From positions 1 through 64,000 of the forward strand of contig JTDE01000434.1 in NCBI GenBank assembly GCA_014338405.1: DNA of 64,000 bases, given 5' to 3'. The notes beneath the pieces are model-generated. The model made no database searches. It was not told the DNA's origin and worked only from the letters and a program-made list of their open reading frames with translations. Each line of letters begins with the position of its first letter. The first letter of the stretch is position 1. Of the stretch, positions 50,101 through 59,100 are shown piece by piece. Source of the DNA: Paragonimus skrjabini miyazakii. Taxonomy: Eukaryota > Platyhelminthes > Trematoda > Plagiorchiida > Troglotrematidae. The position numbers and the translations under genes were made by a program.

Positions 50101-53100
50101 GATCCAAGACGAGACAAACCCGGAACAACCATTAAACAACGTTATCTATCAATAGACCACTGATTGGGCAGTAACAGTGGTTCTGATGATCTTAATATAG
50201 AGAAGTAAAAATCAACACTGTATCCAATAACTACAACCAGATTACAGGACAAGTGTATTGGAAAATGGATATGCAAGTAAACACTGCTTGTTTCCTTCAG
50301 TAAACCTTATTTTAAGCTCAATCTTCATACCGATTTTTTTGAACATTCAGAACTACTAACAAAACCTTCTATTCGCATCCTCATGTGCATACGGGATTGT
50401 CATAAATCTTCTACCGACTGATTTCATTGTTTGCTCGGGTCTTCACAGAAGGCCTGGGATACTCATGTTCGGTAATCACAGTAGAATGATTGGCAACAAC
50501 CTGAGTTGGCTATGCTTACTTCCCAAGAATGCCTATTTTGCTTACGTGATTAATCAATAGAAGATTCACTACTCACAAAAACATTGAAAACAAGCTTGTT
50601 TGCTATGCGTTCTTTCTCTTGACTATGCCGGGCATATTCACTGTACTTACAAACTAGTTGAGCGACTTAATCAAATCGAACGGACAGTCCCGCCTCCAAA
50701 AACTATCGACACGGTGCGGTTAACACACCGAGCATTTTGAATTCTCTGGATGGATTGTGAAGTCAGTCACAACCAACATAACTGACTGGTTAACGTAAGC
50801 AGTTGTACATTGAACTGAGTAGGTTGTGACCTCGAATTAGTGATTCATAGTTGTGTCTTCCCCTCTCTTTCAGACTTGAACAAAGCTGCTCCACAGAAAG
50901 CATTTGTTACAGAAAGGCTACATCCACTTAGTTTGATTCTGAGTGGTTGTCTTTGTCCCCGAGGTGGAGGACGAACGTTAGCGAACATGTATAATGCAGA
51001 CGATGATTCATATGTTCATACATTATACGATGTGACATGGCTGCTCTCGCGTTGCTCCCATCACACTGCCTTCCGCGTGGCCTCAGGTTTCAGGTCACGT
51101 GGTCACGGGTCATTGCGCCCGCAATTTATACTCCCATTTCGGAGAAAACGCGCTAGGGTGTGCGCTTGTTCATCCCTGACTCACGGAGCGCCTGCGGGAA
51201 TAACGGTCCTCTGGACGAGGGCTGAGTCATCTCACTCTGGATTTCGTGCGGATGGAGGGGTGGACAAAACATCCCACAGACGCATGGTCGCATCCGGTAC
51301 TAGAATAGGTCGGGTGAGCATTTCTCTACTCATTTCGAAAACCAGCACTTGATTCGATTTATCAATTCCACTTACAATGAGTTTAGACGATAATGATAAA
51401 AGCATGCCGACAACGTTTGTTGACTGATCTACCGAAATGCCTTGTACGATCTGTTTGTATTAATATGGTTACACAGACAAGAAGTCAGCTATTTCTGTCG
51501 AAGTTAGCCTTGTGGATTCCAAACCAGTAACAGTGATCACGGAGTAAAGAACGGTTCACAGCAGGCTGGTAATTGAACTCAGACCACCACCCCCAAGGTT
51601 ACGCCTTAGGGCTGAAACAGCAAATGAGCTCCTGGCTTTGTAGGTAATGCTCACTGGGAGCTACAGTGTGCTCGACAGGTACATCCTACCAGATTTGGGG
51701 TTACTGACATTATAAATTGATGAAGTCAGGCAGAAATGTGACACAAGTTCAGGACACGAGGGTATAGTTTCTTGTAGCTTGGTCACCTAAACCCTTCAGA
51801 TATAGTGAGGCTGTGTTCGGCCACTCATTACCGTTCTGGTAGTCTGTTTTCTGCCACGTGGTAAACCACGTTTAATATATGTTCGATATGCCGTAACATT
51901 TTTCTGACTTTTCCCATTTACTTCGCTAAAACGATAGTGCTATCTGTCGAGTTTTCTTCCGAAACAGTCGAATATAAAACAAAATTTACATATAGTCCTG
52001 AAAGTCATTCAAATCGTTACAGCCGATCCAACTTTGACGCAAACGATAATGATGTTATCGATCGTCAGTTAACTAAACCCAGTACTTGTCTAGAGGTTGC
52101 TGACACAAAGATACGTCTGAATCAACATGCAATGTCCATCGTTCTGTAACACCGGCTGGTCTGTTTTGCATTCGTGGGTGGCGGTAAATCGATGCTAATC
52201 GCTAGACCGTCCCGTCTGCAATGAAACCGTAAGATCCGACATATGCAGTTAAGAAGTTGAGAAGATGCAAATCATGTACAATACTCCGGATTAACATTTC
52301 ATACATTCTGATCACAAATAGACATGTAACTAATTTTAAACATTAAGCTAAGGTCTTATTGGGCGGAATTCATAGGATAAGGGATTAGACAGACAGACGA
52401 GAAAATTATAACCTAGAATATGGGGATATCATACATGAGGGTAGCCGTAGCATTAACACAGGGCAGACTTTGACAACTGATAACCATAACCTCAACAGAA
52501 TGGAAAATGCGATCCCGGTTTCCGCGAAAAATCACAGAAAATGTGTTAAAGGCTTTGATACTGCATCCTGTTTGGATTATATGTTTTGCTATCGATGTTA
52601 CTAGGTGTCGTTCGTCAACCTCTACTCAAGCGCCTAATGTTTCTCGTTGTGTTTTCAACCACTTCGGGACATGCTTTCTGATATGGGAAAACCCCTTTCA
52701 TTTTGCTGAGGCCTTGGCTATGAGAAGTTAAAATCCCCCCTATGTGTTCAAAAACAATTTGTGTTGGCGTTGTTGCTATCGTGATAGTAGGTATTCCTAT
52801 CGTTTTAATTCTTATGACCATCCGTACATAAACATTTTTGGATTTCTCAAATCTGTAAACTTTATGTGAATATCGGTCTCATACGTCCAAACAGAGATGA
52901 CATTGGTCTCAATAGTGTCTTGGTTTTAGCGTCAGCCAGTTGCTAACCGTTTTGCATTATCCGTAAGGTTGGAGTACTTCAGCTACCTCAGTGAATTTGG
53001 AGGAACAGGGTTAGGTTGTCAAAAATCCTTTCTGAGAACGAGTTTAACATAGTTCAAGAGGTAAATGTTCGGCTTTTAACCCGAATAGATCAGAGCGTGA

Positions 53101-56100
53101 TGATTTCAATTTACACAGTGAAGCAACTTACTGAAAATGTTACAGACAGTAAGTATAAACGGAAATCAATAGAACTAGGTGATTTTCTTGGCTGCTTCAT
53201 TATCTCGACTACAGCGGTTGATTAGAAACCGAACCAATTAGGTTTTAACCACCACTGTATGCGTGCATTAGACTAAATACTTATGTGGAAGACTTACCGT
53301 CATGAGAAAATGGCATGTAGTCATGGAATTGACAGATTATTTATAGATCAAGCTGCAACAACCAAACACAGCATTCCTAGGTCAGTTGAAACGAATGAGC
53401 AGTGCTTCCGGTGGGGTACACAAAGCGTTAACAGAAAACGTTGACTAGGTTATGTTAGACAAGAAAAAGCTTATATATCAGGTCATAAACAGTTCAATTC
53501 CTATATTTTTGGCTGACTGGTGACAAAAGCCTACCAGTAATCGTAGTGTTAAAAACCAGGCGAGCGAATCTTCAGCAGGTTTTTACAAAAAATCACCTCT
53601 GTCATTAATGACTTTGTTACAGATTTCGTAACAAATCAACCGAGTACATCAGAGATAACTATTTCACACTGGCAAGCGGTGAAATCAAATGAGCTATTGG
53701 AACTTCTCGTTGATCGACCAGTACGAGTAAATGGATAGCAAGGACCGATCACCCAGACTAAAGCTAACAGTTTGGCTGCTCGTCTACCATCGACGAAATA
53801 CTAACCTTAGAACGAACATCTGTAAATAGGAAAATGTAACTATTTTGTTTTCCGGAAGAATCAAGCAGATATGAGACAATTGTTCTTTGGTTCTTCTTGC
53901 ATTATTGTTGTACTACTTACCTCAACCATTTGAGTGTACATATTCCCGTTTATATGGGACAGAGCCAAGGTGGGACTGAAGAGACCCATTGGGCCAATGA
54001 GTTGTTGAATTTTTCTCGTATGACGTTCTTTTTCACTGTCAGCGAACTTGACAACAATGCTAGATGATGCACCCTGTGAAGATGGAGAAGTGGAACAAGA
54101 AATTTTGTTAAAGCGAACGGAGTGTAGAGAAATGGAGTTCATTTTGACCGATCAAGACAATTAACCAGCCTGTCAATGCATCCACAGTTATGAGAAGGCA
54201 TGTAACCGAGGGTCCCTTGAGTTGAAATGAGTAAATAGTGTGATATATATATATGCATAGTGTATAGGCATATACACCTTCAGCAAACAGTGCTGTCATG
54301 GTAATCGCCCAGTGCCTCATGCACGTAAGAGTAGTGTTAATAGACAATGTTTCGAGCACCTCATGATGTGTTGTGTACTAAGGCTATAAACAGCATATAC
54401 ATGATTACATAAGTAGATTTGGGCACACGGAGTTCGTTTATAGTTCATGGTAGAAGCGGACAGACACTTGAACTCATTTAGATTACACCTTCATTAGCAC
54501 GTTTTATAGTTCTAAACACCTTTTCAACTGATCAGCAGCATTAATAAGTGCCGTGCACTACTGAACAATGTCAGTGAGCAGTACGGTACACGTGATTAAT
54601 GCTGACGTTCTAAAAAAACAGCATACATAAAACTGGGATTGAGACTACAATTAACCAGTTGTGCTAGGCTTTCCAACAAAACACTATTTCTGTAACAATT
54701 ACAGTCAATGTTGGGGCAAATCCACGAGATAAGTAAACACGCGTTGACTGACTCTACATTTGACGTCTAATGCATTTGTGTTCAAAATAAACGGCTCCCC
54801 TAGATATCCAGCTGCTTGTGATAATCACAACAGATGTAAGAGGTCTTAGGGATTTTATATTACGACAAGTTATCAACATGGCCGTGTATGAACCTGTACA
54901 TCAATAGTAACACTACATGTTTCCAAGTAAGCTAAATGAAATTATCCAGTGGTGATCCGTAGTGGTTTGTGGGTACTGCTCAGTCTAAGTGCTCGTATAC
55001 AGTGGGGGTCGCAGTGACTGACCGGTTAGCTCCGTCCGATAACTTCAGTCGTCGAAACTGATGAATTAGATTCAGATGATAAATAGCTAGAAATGCCCGA
55101 TTAGTTTAAAAATCAAAATTGTTAACTATCCGACTGTAAGTCAAGACTTATGAACATATAATAATACAAATTTATCCGTTAAGCTGCATATTTCACATGA
55201 AACACTTTATCCATCACTATGGATGGGACCACGTATGCTAACTAGAAGAAACTTACGATATTAAAGTTGGCGATTTTTTTGTATTCTATAACAATTGAGG
55301 TTAACTGAACAATCATACTAACATGCTGCATATCAGGTGATACTCACAAAGTGAATAACGCTCACTTCTGTTCTTTTGACATTGTTTATAGTGAGTAACA
55401 TAAACAACGCATATGAACACTGAATGAATAAACAGACGGTAAAACTGTATTGTCCAGTGTTCAACAGTTTGCTTTGTGACGTCACTTAGATATATACGTT
55501 ACAAAGCATAGAAACAATTTTTGAATGGAAAGATTAGGGAGACCGAAGAGTAACCATAATGAACGAAAATTTTTAATATGAACCAACAGTAGTATTACAC
55601 AACCGGCTGGTTATCTCTGTCGGGTATTACCATTTGCTACCCAAATAATCTTGAACTTTATGAAACTGGAAATCTGATCTTCTTATCCATTAGGTTGCAT
55701 GGGCGTCTGTCAATGTCATCACCACTCTGGTCTTTCAACATAAACATCACAAATACCGCTTGTGAACCTCTTCAAGATCTGCATCTGCTCCGGTTGTACA
55801 CCTGAATCCATCTTCGCAGATACCCTCCCACTCCATATTCCGGAAATTTCAGAGCTGTCCCCCATCACAACAGGCATTCAGTGAGAACGAAACTTTCGCC
55901 GTGAGGAACTGGACGTTCTGATTGAGAATGACTAGTTTGAACATGTTCTCGCTACAAAGTGCTCCAGATGCTCGCAGTACATTAACAAAAACAGCTTGTG
56001 CATTATCTGATACGTTACTATCGGTTGACTGGCAATTTACCTGTTGAATAAACAGGGTTTTTCCACCTGATTGTCGTTTTCTGTATAAATACTGAGACAC

Positions 56101-59100
56101 GTGTACAATAGCAATGTGTTGAGACAGACAGGAGCAACTCCTGTATCGATAACTCAGTTGTACGGTCAACTATTTAGTTGAATCCACCTCTCGTGTGGAT
56201 TATGCGGGGGTATGATCAGAGGGACAAACGGTCATATGGGCTAGCTTACACCCCGAGCCTTGTTCAAGAGTTGACAAGGCGTGACAGGCTCTTTTTCAGG
56301 GCTGTGATTTTGTTTCAAGTTAAACATCACTCAGCTTTGATCGTAGCCTTTGTATTCAAATAGACTTTCAAGCCAGCCTCTTTTGGATAGAAGTACTAGA
56401 CTCGAGTTTCGCTCGTCAGTAGTGCATATCCTTGCCATGGCCGGGACTAGAACTCCGGTCACGCTTTCATGAGGCAACTGTGTTGACCACTGCGCAATTG
56501 ATCTCACATTAGGCACGACCGAATTATCATATGTGAACGCTCAACTATTTGCGGTTGTGAGTAATTTGTGATCATGGCTTGGAAGGGAGCTGGGCATGAG
56601 TTGGATGTAGAACTGTTGAAGTGCTAAATGCAGGTGGGTCATTGGTGTACCCCTCACCTCAAGGGTGGTTACTACGCTTTTGTGATGAGTAGTATGGGAT
56701 TTTGATTTTCATATAGATTGAACATCACCCACAATTGACTGCAGCTGTCGCATTCCCATAGACTTTTTAGTCGGCCCCTTTCGAAAAGAAGCACTAGACT
56801 CGAGTTTCGCTCTCATTAGAGCTCGTCAGTAGTGCATATCATCGCCACTGCCGGGACTTGAACCACGGACATTCTGTTCATGAGGCAACCGTGTTTACCA
56901 CTGCAATTGGAGTCAACTGTGTCTCCTCTCGAGGCGATCGGGCAACCTGACCATTACTCACAAGCGAAAGTGGATGAGCGTTCTCATATGATAATTCGGT
57001 CGTGCCTAACGTGAGGTCAATGGCGCAGTGGTAAACACGGTTGCCTCATGAACTGAATGTCCGTGGTTCAAGTCCCGGCAGTGGCGATGATATGCACTAC
57101 TGACGAGCTCTAATGAGAGCGAAACTCGAGTCTAGTGCTTCTTTTCGAAAGGGGCCGACTGGAAAGTCTATGGGAATGCGACTACTACGCTTTTTTTCAA
57201 AATGGAATGCCGCAGACTCGAATTCGAACTACGAATTTCTGACTTAGATGGAGCATTCATGAACAGCTTCGTAAGGCAGTAGTGAAGTTGGGCTGAAAAC
57301 GACAAGTTAAGATTCGTTGCTTGAAGGCTTTCTTCACGGATTACGATGACGGTCTTTCCAGATCATACGATTCCTACACAGTCTGAGCCTGTCCTCGTTA
57401 AAGTTGATGTTGGTGGGTGTAGTCCTTATAAGGTAGTCATTTAAGACTGAACCCCTCCGTATCCAGGTTATTTAGGTAAGCAACTAACGTTTTAAAGCCA
57501 GATATTAACGTCCTATAACACGTCTTCTTGCCAGTATAAAGTACCGGTTACTGAAAGCATAGTATTTTTATCGCAACCAAATAAACTGAACCGTTAACCC
57601 GAATTGTTTCGGTAACAGAAGAATGATAGGAACCCGAAGTACGAAATGAAACGTTCAAGTGCAAAAAGGAATAACCAATAATTATTAGGGAATGGTTATG
57701 TTTTTGGAACGTTTTCTTCAGACTTACCGGCATTGTCTGGCTGCCATGCAACGCCAAAATGGCTGATTGGGCTTCTTGTTGTGTGGAAAATTTCACAAAC
57801 GCGCAACCTGAAGGTTTGTTTAAACCAACGAACACAAGGATGTAAGCAGAAAAATATACTGAAAACTATAGCCATATGATACAGTGTCTTAGAGGTGAGC
57901 CTAAATCTGCTTTAGTTAGAAGCAGTTCAAATGATTTTTTTTATAGAAGAAATGTAGGTGTTACTAGAAACTGTTTGACTTCGATGGATCGATATTTCCG
58001 CAGACTTTCATGCAACCTAACTATCGCATAGTGTCTATGAGTAAATGCGAAAATTATTTCGTGGATGGTTATGAATTTAATGTAAGTTCTCACAGGTGCT
58101 CACTTCTCACTTGGTCCTCACTACAATAAATGTTCTAAAAAAAAAACGTAACGTTATTTTAACAAAGGAATTGACAAGGAATTGTCAAGTAACTTTTGTT
58201 TACCTGGCAACAAGCATATTGCAATAAATATCATTATAAGCTAGTCCACACTGTCACATTCCTAAGGAAGTGGGACTGGGACAAAACTGGTTAACAGTTA
58301 TTTTGCAAATGTAAAGGCTGACAGTTTGACTGATTGATTTTCAGCACTGGGGAAGAACTTGAAGTCTGAGCACCTCTAATAAGGTTAATTGATTGAAGGT
58401 GCCACATCATAAATATCTATATACTTGTTTTGAAATATGTGGTGTAGGTTGAATTGAAATATCTTCAAAATGAATTATTACGTGTCAATATTAAAAAGCG
58501 AAACATGATGCCGACAGGTCAAAGCCGGAACAAATGGCGTCTAATTGGTTACCGGAGCAAAGCGTTTCATAATCAACAACGAAATATATTGAACATAATA
58601 CCAAAAGTAATGCTATAAACAAATCCTAACCTTAAAATGTACACAATGTATCAGTCATTAGGTTGAAAGAACTGAATTAGTGCAAGATAGCAACAGGTTC
58701 ACAGCAAAAGCCGGACGGCTGATTACGGCCTTGAATTAAAGTGACCTGATAATATTCTGATTCTGCCAACTAGATCGATAACGTGACAGATGGTCAGAAA
58801 GTACGTAGCGATCGCAGATACTTGTTGTTTGCGTGTTTCAGCGACATTGCTGTCCTCCAGTAACACAGACTTCCGTATTCGCTTTAGCAAACGTTCCTTC
58901 ATGTTGGAGATTAAGCAGCTCTTAGTTTTGCCCATATAACTCCCTCCTCATCAATACCATCAGTCAGAGAACATCGATCTGCCGGTGCCGTCTCTGACAG
59001 TGTTTACCAACTTATTTGATTGGTGTGGAGATCACATAATGGGGACTGTACGAAGGCATGTAGCATGCAAACATCCAATAACTGAACACATAGAAGTCAT

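Larger units (their letters stand above)
45773..53920 (-). other. CELF intron, about 8.1 kb
   Basis: Holds the second R2-like fragment and a SINE fragment. An open frame at 50840-51352 (plus, 170 codons) lies in a locally GC-rich patch and has no recognised domain. The rest is unassigned. Confidence 0.7.
54074..57727 (-). other. CELF intron, about 3.7 kb
   Basis: SINE copies 11-13 lie at its 5' end. An open frame at 55849-56169 (minus, 106 codons) has no recognised domain. Confidence 0.7.

Noticed and set aside
55849..56169. 106-codon minus-strand frame within the CELF intron
   Set aside because: Same strand as CELF, but no RRM similarity, no flanking splice sites noticed and no recognised family.
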